Assembly (NCBI RefSeq): GCF_033807715.1
Contig: NC_084590.1
Span: 37,398,005-37,462,004 of the forward strand
DNA: 64,000 nt
Source: Cololabis saira
Taxonomy: Eukaryota > Chordata > Actinopteri > Beloniformes > Belonidae
Reading direction: 5' to 3'
Below, in pieces: positions 48,896 through 61,793 of the stretch. Position 1 is the stretch's first letter. The number at the start of each line of letters is the position of its first letter. A model generated the notes under the pieces. The model ran no database searches. It was not told where the DNA came from and saw nothing but the letters and a program-made list of their open reading frames with translations. Position numbers and translations under genes: made by a program.

Positions 48896-49414
48896 CCGTA
48901 TTTTCTGGACTATAAGCCGCTACTTTTTTCATAGGTTTTCAACCATGCGGCTTATACAAAGGTGCGGCTATTCTGTGGATTTTTCTTCCACCGCTAGGGG
49001 GTGTCCTAACCGGAATTAGAATAAAAACTAAGACAAAATAAATGCAAAGAAGAATACGCTACTTCTTCTTTAGCAGATAGAAGTAGAAGCAGATTTCAAA
49101 CAGATAAATAGATAAATAAATACCGGTTATTTTCTCTTGGTTCTGTCCCGTTTTAATCAGCAAAGTTGCTGCCTTGTTAAAAGACACTGTTAGGAAAGGA
49201 TCTATTTAGGTACAAACATGTACATCATTTACAGTTCAAAATCATTCTGTACATGTAGTATATATCTAATCTAACAACATAAATATCTGCGGCTTGCATA
49301 TCTTTTTTTCTAAATAGAGCGGATGCGGCTTATATATCTTTTTTTTATTGTTTTTTTAAAAATAGAGCTGATGCGGCTTATATACAGGTGCGGCTTATAG
49401 TCCAGAAAATACGG
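48896..49414. mobile_element. MITE with 25-bp perfect TIRs flanked by TA, 519 bp
   Basis: The left end (48896-48920, CCGTATTTTCTGGACTATAA and five more bases) is perfectly complementary to the right end (49390-49414). The flanks are TA at 48894-48895 and 49415-49416, consistent with Tc1/mariner-type integration. The motif gcggcttata recurs several times near both ends, giving subterminal repeats. There is no coding sequence. The superfamily call rests on the TA duplication only. Confidence 0.85.
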
Positions 49415-50243
49415 TATATCTCTTTAAAAGAAGCTGACCAGGCTCTCATTTTTTCCTGTTACAACTCTAAAGGATGCTAAAACCAAAATAGCTCCATTTG
49501 ATGTTATGTTCTTTTCTTTTATGACTTCAAATAATGATGCTGCCTTCATTTTTAGCGTACCGTAAGTGTTATAGTTAATAAGTAGGACCCCACACAACTC
49601 TCTGATGTGGCTTTTACAAAGTAACAGATGTGGCAAGTCCAGCTGTGACAAAATCTGTCGTTCCAAAAGGTGTAACGGCTAGCGTTGTTGTGTGCGGTGG
49701 GCTGTTTCCTCAGGATCCTTGAGTGGGTTCTGGCCTCATGACATTGAGGTAGTGTCTTTCCATATGGAAATATAATCCTCAGGATGCGGCTGATCTGTCT
49801 CAGTGCTGACTTTCAGAGCTGCACGTCCACAGAGACTGCGCAAAGTCAAGCAGGAAACCCAGTTTTTATCGTGTGGTGTGGCACAATCACAGCGCCTAAT
49901 TCTGAAGTCCCTTGAACAAATCTCCATATAATCTTTAAAACGCTCCCTTTTCTTTTCTTTCTATGATTTGCTCCAGCTCCCTCTGCCTATTTTATTGTTT
50001 TGCTCTATAATTGGATTGGCAGTAACCGAGAACAGTGAGTCGTTAGGAGCTTGTAAAGGGTGTCACTCTGCTTTGGCGGCCCCGTTTTAATTAAGCTCTC
50101 GGCTGGAGTTGAGCAGCCTTTATCTAGCGCTGGTCTGATGAGCCACAAGTGCAAGTGTGCTCCAGACCACACTGCACAACAAGAAGGGGGAGGAAAGAAG
50201 ATGCTTGTAAGGGTACCCAGCTGTCCTCCATACATACCAAACA

Positions 50244-50682
50244 TTAGGGCTGTTCGATTTTGCCCAAAAATAAAATCTAGATTTTTTTCTCTCAAAATCC
50301 GATTTTCGATTACGATTATTTTGTGAATTGACAAAAGGCAAAGAAATGATTTCAAATATGCTGTTTTTTTATTGAACATTTGCCCCATTGGGCTTTAAGT
50401 GCAAACTTTGCTCTTATTAAACCAAAAATGAATGAATAAAGTTTTATTTCTGAAAAAAAAAAATCAGCAAATCAGCACTTGCAAACATACAGTAAGTTAT
50501 ATTTCCAATTAAATAAAACAAGACATTAATCATTAATATGGTATCAATCACTAATATGTGTGCAGACAAGGTAAAAAAAAAAAAAAAAAGTGAAAAATCG
50601 ATTTTACGATTTTCACGTTTTAACATCGTTCTAATTACATAATCGCGATTACGATTTAAAATCGATTAATCGAACAGCCCTA
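50244..50682. mobile_element. hAT-type MITE, 439 bp, inverted deletion derivative of the 35527-36250 family
   Basis: The ends TAGGGCTGTTCGATT and the complement of AATCGAACAGCCCTA are flanked by a perfect 8-bp duplication CCAAACAT (50236-50243 and 50683-50690). Read on the minus strand it follows the element at 35527-36250 nearly base for base, but lacks the transposase remnant and a second internal block. A small repeated word, attartgatt, at the first junction suggests deletion by slipped repair. Confidence 0.93.
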
Positions 50683-52360
50683 CCAAACATCAACATTCAG
50701 TATTGATGAAGTTTGTGTGTGTGAATGCCATTACTCTGTATCCTTGAGCCCATTGTGGCAGAGCCCCACCCATCACGCAGTGTGCAGTCATGTGTATACT
50801 GGTGCAGACGCAGAGACAGGCACAAAAACATGGCGGCAGAAATAGGATACAAACAAGAATTTAAATGAACAAAAATATGACGCAAATCTCTTCTACACTG
50901 ATGCTGTAAATTTTGCCCTGCTGCTTTACTGTCGTGTGTGTGTATATCAATCTACATGTGAGACTGATGCTCTCAGCAGCGCTGTACGTGGCATAATGAT
51001 TAGATGGGTGTTTTCACAGCCTTTCCTTACCTTTCCCCCCCACCCTTTCTCCTTAATCCTCCTAATGGCCCCCTCAGATCATCTGTCCTTCAATCAATAT
51101 TGCCTGAAAGGAAGAATCCCACACCTAAAGACACTATTCCCTCACGGTAGATCACAAGTGACGAATTCTCCATACCTAAGAATCACCCGGTGATTCAGCT
51201 TCAGAACCTCACGGACAACTTTGAACTATTTTCTGACAACCATCAAATGTTTAGGTCTGGTTACTTTCAGGGTGAGGAAGGTTGAGTTCTGTCAGAGTGG
51301 TGGACAGATAGCTGGCAGCAGAGGAGGCGGGTGTTAAATCACATACAGCCGAGATGGAAAGACAGTCAAAGGGATTCATTGATCGTTTCAAAAGTTAAAC
51401 TGGATACAGATGACCTTTAAAACTGCCTCGTGTTTTTTTTCTCCTAAACTCCATTTCCTACTGTATATACATGGGGGCTGTTTATGACGGAACGAGAATA
51501 AGCAACCAACCACTTAGTTAAACAGCGTATTTGAAATTTCCCCTCTGAACAACCGACACAACTATCACTTGGAAGAAGTGCAATATACTTTATGAGAGTC
51601 TGCTGGAGCGTGATTGAATGCTGCACATAACATCTAAATACTATGAATACATTGCAGCAGCACTACTGCCTGCTCAGCAAATCACTGCTACATTAAGTTC
51701 ACCTAAGTACCACGCGCTAATACACACACAAATTACAATTTGAAGTGTCTGTGATGTCCGTCAGCCTGTAAGGAAAGCAGTTTCCCAGCACACGGCCGAG
51801 CAATTCTCCAACAGCACTAATACACTAATAACAACCTGATTACTCGATACGTCACTGGAATGGCAGAGACTGCACTCATATACAGTCCAGTGCATTTGCT
51901 ATGATTAAAACACACACACACAAACACAAGTTGTAAAACTCATTCATGTATTTATGCATTTATACACAATATGAAAAGCTCTAGAATACATGTTGATATG
52001 CTAACATCAAATCCATGCAATACAAGCATTTACATTTAATTATGTTTCTTTTTTGGTTCTTTGGAATCATTTCTCCTGCTCTGAAGGGGCTCTACAGTAT
52101 GAGATAATCCATATTACAGTCCAGTTGCTTATTCATAATCCGATTAATTCCAATTGCAATCCAGAGGAGCAATTGTCTTAGCTCCATCTGTAATCAGCTT
52201 ACTGCCTCAGCTGGATGTACCTGTGCACTGGGTTTATGTAACCTGCGTGTTAATGAGGGAATTTAATTCATTTCAGGGGATGGTGCAAAATCCGGGATAC
52301 TCATTCAGGTAATCTGGACTGTTGGAACCATTAGCCTGCATGTAATAAAGTGTCTGTGTT

Positions 52361-52362
<2 letters not shown>

Positions 52363-52428
<66 letters not shown>
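52363..52428. repeat. (TG)n microsatellite, about 66 bp
   Basis: Uninterrupted TG dinucleotides. Open frames spanning it are repeat translation, not genes. Confidence 0.98.
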
Positions 52429-52431
<3 letters not shown>

Positions 52432-55400
52432 TTATGTGTATGCGTCAATACATTTTCATATTATCATGCAAATGGGAGCCATCTGAAACACACCACCGGC
52501 TGGCGTGCTCAGGATCAGTGCAAAGCTCTGTGTCTAAACCATTTCTGTTCTGGCCCTTGACTTCCTTTTTTTTTTTTTTTTTTTTACCTCTCAGTATCTG
52601 CCCTCTGTTTTATTGCTCTCTTAAATTTTCTAAGGAACCACATCCAAAAGGACAGATGAAGAAAAAAATACTGTACGTTTCATACTGTGTGGGGAGCACC
52701 AATACCGGTACATTTCTGTAAGGCTGGGAGATGCAAAGTTAATTATTTAAGCAAAGAAGCGTGGTTAATGAGGCAACTTCTGATCTTAAACTATTTGGAG
52801 TTCTGTCAACAGTATTGACTGCACTGCAGATGAGATAAGATATTGTTGGAGGGCACCAGTGACCTACATAGCAAGGACAAGACAGTGGCTCAACAGCGGC
52901 ACAGCACAGTGATCCCACAACTCTCCAGGGCAAAGAGTCTGCAGCAGAGACAGAACAGTGAAAAGATACACGATGTGTGTTGGTGAGTAAGCTGTACACG
53001 TACATGTGTGTGTGTGTGTGTGAGCAATCGCTCCGCCTCCCACCCACACAGTGTCCTTTATCTTTACAGCCCCCTGTTTTCATATGACCAAGTAGGAGAA
53101 TCTAGTTTGCAGGGAGCCATGCCCCTTTATTATCGCTTGCTGCTGGGTAACAGATAATCAATACTGAATTCACCTGGCAATTAGCTAATAATCCAATAAG
53201 CTCTAACTACTGAGCCAGAACTGCTAAAGATGGAGAATTTGAAGGGGGTGTTGGAGGTATGGCTGTGACACAACACATCTGGATGTAAAATAGGTTGGCT
53301 CAAAGAAGAAGAAGGTATATCCTGGAAAAATACTACAGAATCCTCGAAACATCATCTTACAAAAAACTTCTACTGTTTTTCTGACATTTCTGAGTTAACA
53401 CACAAAATACAACCAAAACAATATTATTGGTGCATGACAAAAATATACCTATTGTACAATAGTTTGTCCTAAGGGTGTACCCAAAAACATAGACCTTTTG
53501 TAGTAATCAGAAACCACGAGTCATCCTTGTACTGGTTTATTTCTGAAATCCTTTCAGTCTAATGCCAGGATCAAAGGTGACTGTTCTTGCCATTTATGAT
53601 GGAGCGCAGTTTTTTTTTTTCTTTGATTAGTTCCAGGTCCTTGAAAGGTCACTGTGAATAATTGGCATTTAAAATCGTCATGTCTCATCCCAAAAAAGCA
53701 GAACTTCGTTGTGCCATTAGGAGGTGCTTCTGCTGATGGCGTGGACGTTTTATATGTTGTAGTGTGCTGACAGACACCACTTGAGCTTCTTGTTGCCGCT
53801 GGAATCCATGATTGCACATGAGAACTGACTCTCACATCAGTGGGGGTGGCTGACACACATCAAATGTGATACTGGCACATGCATATGATCACACACACAC
53901 CAATGTGGTGAGCTCCATGTATGAACACAGGCATTCTGTCCCCTGGGTAATGAAAGAGCATTGTGAGACTGCGGTTGCTGTAAAACCCAATTAGCGTGTG
54001 TGGTTTTATCAGTTCCCCCAGTTAGACCAACAAATACAGATAACGGCTATGAAAAGATTGTGTTTAGCCTGTTTGATTGCCTGCCCCCTGCTGGACAATC
54101 ACTGCCAAGCAGCTCCAGACCACGGGGAGAAAGAAAAATAACTTTGGGAATATACTGTATATTAAGGTGATCTTGTAATTTGAGTTTAATGTGTATGGAA
54201 TTCTTATGTGTATGTTTTGGCTAGGGTAAATTCACAGAGACCCCAACTACACAGGAAGTACACACACGCATGCTTGTACTTTTTATCATATCATAGTCAT
54301 GCACTTAGATGCCACATGATGCAGGTAAAAATTGTGCCTCTCTGCGTTGCATGTAATTAAACAAAGATTACGGCGGTTTCTGCACGACACGCCTCGGCGC
54401 TGATTTTCTTCAAATGACTTCAGTCTAAGAATGAAAGAGTGCCTGAAAGCGCCACAACACCAGCCTTATCTCTGTCTTCAAACACCTCCATCTCTCCCAG
54501 CGACATAAAAGAGCAGAAACGAGTAGCAGCAACCGCAGCCACCGTGCTGTGCAAGCTTCTGCTCCACTGCAACTGTCAAAGGAGCTACTTCTGTATTCTG
54601 TATTCATTCTAAGCTCTTTGATGGCATGGATCACTGTCAAGATGCCGAGCCCCCAACCAAAAGTACTGTAGGCCTGAAAAATGCTGTGAAAAGATATGAT
54701 TCTTCATTCCAAGGAAATGCTCGCAATTAGAATTAGAATCAATTTGCACATGTGTGTCATCTTGGTAGGATCATACTTGTACACGTTTTAGATTAGTATA
54801 GATTACCTAATCATTTTCAAATTTCATTTGCATTACTGAATATAAAATTCCACTTTCTTCCAACATTATTGATTTCCTTCAAAGTGGAGGTGCTCCTGCT
54901 CATTGGAAGTTAAGAACTGAGTAGCAATCCAGTCAAGAGACCGTAGAAGAACCATGAGAAGAACAGAATGAAGGGCTTTTTTTTTTTTACCATCTTTCAT
55001 TATTCAGCCTGGAACCATGAATAACTGAATAAATGAATCCACAAAAGCAAGTATGGAGACTGCATTTTCATAAAGCATGTCTAAATATGGGGGAAGCATA
55101 ACAAGCCACAAGGAAGCATCTTCCTCCACCAAAAGTGGTCTTAAAATGAATTGCAAGGTGGTTCACTCATGCATGACTGCTTCCTCCATTGCAGAATGGA
55201 CCCTTGCACTCTTCCCCTTGTGTCTACTCAAAAAGTAAATGATGATGCTTGAAATGTCTCTCTCCAAGATGTGTCCTTGGTTAATGATGTTTTGGTCAAT
55301 AGGAGAATCATTGTTATTAGAGCTACAATTATGAAAGGGTCAAAAATGATCTTTCCGTGCTTCAGTAGAGCCCTAGAGAAGTCACCCATACACAATGCTC

Positions 55401-55974
55401 CTGCTCCATGGGTTGCATCTGAATTATACATGAGGGCAGGGTGGGGGTGGAAGGGGCAAAGTGCCTCAGTTTAAATAGAACAGAGGCGACGTGTGAGCAC
55501 TTCGCTGTGGTAGGGGGGACCCCTTAACCTCACCATGCCACAGTGACAGCCAGCACTTAGCATTGTCCACAGGACTCTGATCCCACCAGGTAACCGATGT
55601 TTGACACCGATGTGACCCTGTTGCAACATGCTACCGACAAAGACGCAGACACACTACACATGCATATGTGTTCTGGTCTGTCAGTGTGCAAACACCCTTA
55701 TCTTGCTAAAAACCCGTCATTAGCGTTCATAATCGTTAGCCACTGGGCACAGATGATTAAACGGATCAAATCATTTGAGAAATAAACATAGCAGTGTGAA
55801 ATTGCTTTTTTGAATTCATCTGCTCATTACCATAATCACCTCATGGCTGACAATACTTTTTAAGTATATGGTACTATTAATGCCACCAACTGCACAAGCT
55901 TAATGCAAATGAAAAACCGCTATGGCCTATGGATCTCAGAAAGGTTACAGCACAAAGTAACTTAATCACCAACA

Positions 55975-56030
55975 CAAGTTATTTGTACAGCACCTTTCAG
56001 CAATGAGGCAATTCAAAGTGCTTACCAAGA
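55975..56030. repeat. Short retroposon-like tail (tacagcacctttcag...caaagtgctt)
   Basis: The pattern ttgtacagcacctttcagca...caattcaaagtgctta resembles the frequent fish repeat end tatatagcacctttca...caaagtgcttta. It is short and diverged. Confidence 0.4.
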
Positions 56031-57237
56031 AAGGGAGAAAACTTTACTCATGTCTCTATTTAACAAGATAAAAATTAGATTAATAATCTTCTCATAAGAT
56101 AATTTTACTGGTTATTCCTCGTTAGAAGTGGATTTGTTATTGAAGCGTAATGTTTGTTCTACACACCACATCAACATTTGCCTGCAGACTGTGCCTCCAG
56201 CTGTAGATCCCATAAGCCCTCATTTCAGGCACGTTAATGCCACGTGCCACAGCTCTGACTTAAGTGAATGTAAAGTATGTAAATTACATCCAGCAAGACC
56301 ATTTCTGGTGCACTCAAAAGGACGTACAAAGGCATTCTTGGTGGATGCTGGACTCTTAACTTTGACCTGTTCTCTATTTGTCCTTATTTCAAGTGAAGAT
56401 GTGCCATAAAAAATAATTTGATAAATCTGTAGAGTGCATATATTTGTGTCTGAGGTGACCACCAGCGCAAAAAACAGAACACACCTTGTTGCTTTGTTTG
56501 TTGGGATCTGACAATTTATTATACTGTCAGCTCTTCATATTTTCTGGGTGATGTTACCTCACAGCCTCACAGCCTCACAGCACCAGTTAAGTGCAGAATT
56601 ATCCTGATCACCCATAAATTCTCATCAACATACTATATGTGTGTGTGCATTGACCCTATAATGCCCGATGTATCATATTTGAAATATGAATTTCGGGGAC
56701 CTCTGTACCACCCGCATAAACAAGAAAAAATAAAATATAAAATTATTCAAACCAAAAAAACGATAAAAAAAATTAACTCAATAAAAAATCCATGAACTTA
56801 ACCTAATCTATTCATAATGATTGGAAAAAAATATTTAGAAATTGTTAAATACAAGACTGGAAGCGTGTTTCGTTTCAATATATAATTAAAACTTCAAATG
56901 AAATGAATAACATTGTCCACATTGCCAAATGAATAAGAAATGAGTCAATAATACTCTAAAAGTACTTTTTTTCAATATTTAATGATTCAAGAATAATAAC
57001 TTGTTAAACTTTTCCTCTGGGAATGATTAAATGTGGTAATAGGGGCTGAAAATCTTTCCCGGGTTCCTAATAAGAAAACCATTTTGTGTCTGCTTATTTC
57101 TTTTTTCTCTTTTGAGGTTCCAAGTCAGAAGTTTGAAAATTTCAGTTCCAATTTGTGATTGAACATAGCATCAGTGAGCACATATGAATAGTAAATAAGT
57201 AATAAATATTCAGGACAAACATTTCCATTTAAGAAGC

Positions 57238-57310
57238 TCAATCAATCAAACTTTATTCAAATAGTTCTTTTTATACAATGAAAGGCAGCATGCAGCACAA
57301 AGTGCCTAAC
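57238..57310. repeat. Retroposon-like tail (caatcaatcaaactttattc...caaagtgcc)
   Basis: It resembles the same class of fish repeat ends (atcaatcaaactttatttatatagcac...caaagtgc). No coding part. Confidence 0.45.
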
Positions 57311-57369
57311 AGTAAAAACAAAGTTGATCCCACCCATCCACCCACCCCCTTCCCCACCAGCCCTAATCA

Positions 57370-57560
57370 CAATCAAAGATTATTACACATTTTTATTTGT
57401 CCCACAATGGGGAAATTGCATTCTCTGCTGCTAACCCATCTCTAGTTAGACTAGGAGCAGTGGTCTGCCATTTTTACAGCACCCGGGGAGCAGTTGGGGT
57501 TAAGGGCCTTGCTCGGGGGCCCAAAGTGGTTCACCCAGACCCAAGCCCACCTCTGCAACC
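57370..57560 (-). mobile_element. SINE/LINE 3' end (minus orientation)
   Basis: Read on the minus strand it gives gggcccccgagcaaggccct, taaccccaactgctcccc and caatttccccattgtgggac-aaataaa. This is a very common fish retroposon 3' region. It is 5'-truncated. Confidence 0.7.
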
Positions 57561-57641
57561 ACTTACAAAGCTAAAACACAGAGAAGCTCACTCCCAGTGA
57601 AACCCACGGTTTATGGAACCTGCAATGGAGAAATTATATGC

Positions 57642-57655
57642 CCCCCCCCCCCCCC
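57642..57655. repeat. Poly-C tract
   Basis: A run of about 14 C, interrupted only at its end by G. The opposite strand is G-rich. Confidence 0.9.
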
Positions 57656-58349
57656 GCCCTTGTTTACTGCTCTGTGGCTTTTATGTTACTTCAGCATTCC
57701 TATCTGCTATGAGGTTCTTGTAAAGGCCTGGGTCAGTTATATTTTTGACTGGATACAAAGGCTGTGCTTAAAAGAGGCAACAGTTTCAAATGCCCGTGAC
57801 AAACTCCACACATGGGAAATGTAAATGTCCGAGAGAGGAAAAAAAAATGCCAGTCAAGCATTATTCTAGCAGTTTGGCACACCGTATTGTGAGCTCCATT
57901 AGCTGTCTGTTGTAGTGTGGGCTCTAAAGCTAGGTACTGTATGCTTTTTCAATTGGTAATAATGTACCTCAGGGGTCATTGAGTGTAATTTGTGTCCAAA
58001 TTTACATGTTCATGTAAGTGCAAAGCTGTACCGCTGATCTCAGATGAGGTATATCGTGCAGAAGATGGGGGGGGGTGCTGTGACTCCGTCCACATGCTAA
58101 AACAGGCTGCCATGAAGAGGGCAGGGCTGACATCAGCACATATACACTGCATTTGTGTGATATTATGAATAAAGTATGTCACATGCATTTCAGGAAGGCC
58201 TAGGGATATTGTCTCAATGTGTGGAAAAAGAGAGTACAGTATATTTCTTGTGATCAATACACCTGTTCAAATACAAGGTCCTTAGATAATAATTTTGACT
58301 TTGACAGAAAACATTCATCATTCCATTAAGTAAACGTGCCTTAAATCAC

Positions 58350-59060
58350 AAACTCCTTTTACATTGGCGGATATCCCGCATTAAACGTGCGGATCTAGCG
58401 TCCATTTTACATTGACTGACGCAGGGTGGCGTATCAAGCTGCCCTGCGAATAACTCGCATCCGAGTTTCAGGTCTAATGTAAACAGAACCAGGGGTGGCG
58501 GATCGTGGTTTGTTGATCACATAACCTGAGTGCAACCCACCAGGGGGGATTATTTTGTTTTTCATGTATCATTATTATTATTATTTTATAAAATACGGAA
58601 AGAGTAAAGGATGAGAGTAAAGACAGCAGCAGGACATCACAGGTAGGGCCTATATTTGCAAGAAGAGTAACTAGATGAGGAGATCCGCGAGATACTCAGC
58701 CTCAGAGGTAAGGATGCATCAAACCGGCGTAAATCCGGAACCATAAAGGATGGTCCATTGTTTGAACAAAAACACAGCCAAAAAAAAACGCTCATCCCGA
58801 TGTTCATCCATCCTCATTTTGAAAACTACACCTCTCTGATGGCATATAAATCTTGCTGATGTGGGGATAATACGTCATTCTACACACCCACACAGGTTAC
58901 ATTATGTTACGCGGATAGCGCCTCCCGACTCGCCTTTCCACCTTTCAACTTGCCTTCAGGCATGCGGTGGTAAATAACACGCCTTGCGTTTATATTACCC
59001 AACGCGCGTTTAACACGCCTTCACCATCCACCGACAACAGCAGGATCCGATCTAAAAATG
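58350..59060. other. Unidentified CpG-rich block, possibly a mobile element
   Basis: GC and CpG content rise above the surrounding intron, with words such as ggcggatatcccgc, acgtgcggatc, aacgcgcg and ggtggcggatcg. The pair ttttacattggcgg (58357) and ctaatgtaaac (58474) hints at internal inverted symmetry. I could find neither clean termini nor coding sequence. Confidence 0.35.
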
Positions 59061-61496
59061 CCTACAGAGTGAGCTGCTCTTTACATGTTGCTGGTATTCA
59101 CATAGAAGATGTTAACAGGACTAAGTTAACACGCACTCCCTACACACCGGTATGGAACAGGTGATGGGTAGGAGGGTAATCTGTACAGAAATATTAGCTG
59201 AATCATACGTTTACAAAAATACATACAGTATATTCACCTTGTGATAATTGAATGTTTTTCCACACAACATCCCCATTTTTTTCTCCTCATTAATCATGCA
59301 TCCATCCATCTTCTCATCTATCCCTCTTCCTTGATGAGTTAATTTCTCTCCCATTGCCTGTTGTCTGAGTGACCCGGACGACCCAGGAGAATCTCCTAAC
59401 AGGCTGCCTTTGCCATCAGGATTGATCAGTCCGCAGCTCCCTGTCAGAGGCGATCAATACATCATTCCTTCAGTAACAGGGCCCTGCTCATTTGCCGCCT
59501 CTTCCTTCTCTGCAACGCTTTACTTTCGTTTTATTATTATTTCTCACAGCGGGTCGATGCAGGCAAACAGGCCCACTGTAAACCACACCACAATTAAAGC
59601 AATGTCTAATCTTCCTGTTGACTCCATCTTCCTCGCAACAGCCATCAAATGAAATACAAATGATAGTGAAACCTAATGGGATTCTGTGAAATTAAATCAC
59701 TTAAACAATGAAGAGAACCCAGCCACATAGAGGTATATAGCAATCAATAATTTATATACACTCAGGCTTAACAAGCTTTTCCTCACAGTGATCATCATTC
59801 GAACTGGCAGCTTTCAGCAGATGACAGTGAAGAAATGCAATGGTAAAAACAAAATACACAATTTTTGAATTCTATACTCATGTAGTTCTCAAAAAAAGGA
59901 AGACCTGCTGTCATATGTGTATTTATATACTCTAGAACACACACATGCGGAGATACACACGTACACACCCCCCTTACATGTTCCAGTTGAGATCAGAGAG
60001 AGTGACTGTACACGTGAGTGAACACAGTTAGATTTTCAGATCAATTTTCATCCAATTAAGTGAATCTCTGCAGAAGATTACATTTCTAATACCTAGTAGC
60101 GAAAATGACATATGCTCTAGTAACACCATTTTTAAACAAATTCCTGATGGATTTAAACAATTTTGTTGGGGGTGGGGGGGATGTCAGAAATGACAAGTCT
60201 AATGTTGAGAGGTTTTCTTTTGAGCCTTAATAGAATCATACTTCTTCTTTCTCCTCTTATCATGACAGCGCCTTAAGAGTTGAGTTTAAAACTGCCTGAG
60301 AGAGCAATAGAACTGATATCTGCACTGTCATTGCGTTAACAGCTGGCTTATGGCGAGATAAAAATAGATGATAAACTAATTTGGTTATTGAATTATAGAT
60401 TGAATACGCCTATGTAGTTTGGCCTGGATCTGAGGGCAGACATGTCTGTGAGCAGTTCTGGTGATGTGAGAAGAGCAGCCAGTGCGCAGGGCAGCAGTGT
60501 GGAACTGCAGGAGTAATTAGTGAATCAGGCCCCCAGCTCCCTGTGAAGTCCTGCCTTTGAAGGAGGGAGCTCGGTCCGATCAGTGGCCCCTCTGATGTAT
60601 GTTTGTGAATCTTTCAAGGGGAGTGAGAGCTGCTAACGAGGCCTCATCCATTACCATTTGAGATGTAATTAGCGTTCTTGGCGGAATGGAGCAGGGCCAA
60701 GCAAGAGTGGCTCAAGCTGGGCTCTGTGTTCTTCTGTGTCCCACAAGGCTGCAACAGCAGGAGGATGAAGCGAGCAAGTGGAGGGAGGCTCCCTGGAGAG
60801 GAGGCAGGGCCTCAGCAGCTCCGACACAGAGGCCAGGCAGACGAACAACCACCATACTGCAGCACAGAGTGCAGCAACGCTGGCAGCAGGAGAGGCTTTG
60901 TTGGAGAAGGAAATGTCTTCTAAGACAATCATGAGCACGTTTCTCAGCCCTGGCGACTCTCAGAAAGTTGTTGTAACTGTTGTTAAATTTACTCAACAAA
61001 GTTTCCATGGGAAAAATAAATTATTCACAAACTTTGTGTTCCTATATCTTTCAGGGCCGGATTTAGCGAGGCCCACTAAGGTGGGCAGACTGAAATGTAG
61101 GGTGGGCAATGCTGCCCGTGCTGCAACGCGGCACGGGCGAAAATTTTGGGGGGGTCAAACCCCCGAAATGCATAGAAAACTATGCTGTCATCATATCAGT
61201 TCATCTATCTTCTCCACAGTATGCTAACCCTAACCCTTCCTGACACTCCCCTCTGCATTTACCCGGGCTTGGCACCAGTGTTTTGCCAATCCTTGCTACC
61301 TGCCGAGAAAGGCTACGTTCTGCGGATGCGCACAGTCGATTTTCAAAGTTTGCGTCATTTCTTGCCCGATGTAAAATGGATAATATGGGATGTTGAGTAC
61401 TTGATCCATCAAAATACACCACCCCTGACATGAATTGCATTAGACATTGTAAACATTATAAAGAGAAAAAAAAAAATTCTATCTTTATTTGATATT

Positions 61497-61580
61497 CATT
61501 CAGTCATTGGCCTTTATTTAACCAGGCAGGTCATTAAGAACATTCTTATTTACAATGACGGCCTGGTAAGAGACAAGGAC
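61497..61580 (-). mobile_element. LINE 3' end inserted in the composite element (minus orientation)
   Basis: The minus strand reads caggccgtcattgtaaataa, gaatgttcttaatgacctg and cctggttaaataaagg. This is a familiar vertebrate LINE 3' terminus ending with an AATAAA signal. It is truncated and non-coding. Confidence 0.65.
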
Positions 61581-61793
61581 CACTTGGGGGGAAAGGAAGT
61601 GGGCTAGGGAGTAAAACAGAAAAAAACTAAACACAAAAATTGTAGCTCTGCAAAGGTAGAAAACCATTAGGTAGCATTTTTGGCAAAGCAGCAAAAAATA
61701 GAACACCGGCACAAATAGGACACTGGCTTTTGTCCTGTTGAGGCTGCATTTATTTTATGTTTTTTGCTTTTTTTTTTTTTTTTATCAATCAAT

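Noticed and set aside
52350..52721. Cysteine/valine-rich frame
   Set aside because: A translation of the (TG)n microsatellite, not a gene.
56556..56582. Short direct repeats (cctcacagcctcacagcctc)
   Set aside because: A 9-bp unit repeated about three times with no spacers is a slippage product, not a CRISPR array. A CRISPR would also make no sense in an animal genome.
56655..57080. Possible piggyBac-like MITE starting ccctataatgcccgatgtat
   Set aside because: The start looks familiar, but I found no matching inverted end or TTAA duplication.
60778..61227. 149-codon plus-strand frame
   Set aside because: It runs from CAG-rich intron into the left end of the composite element, so it cannot be a single evolved coding sequence. 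The underlying segment is kept as a low-interest finding.
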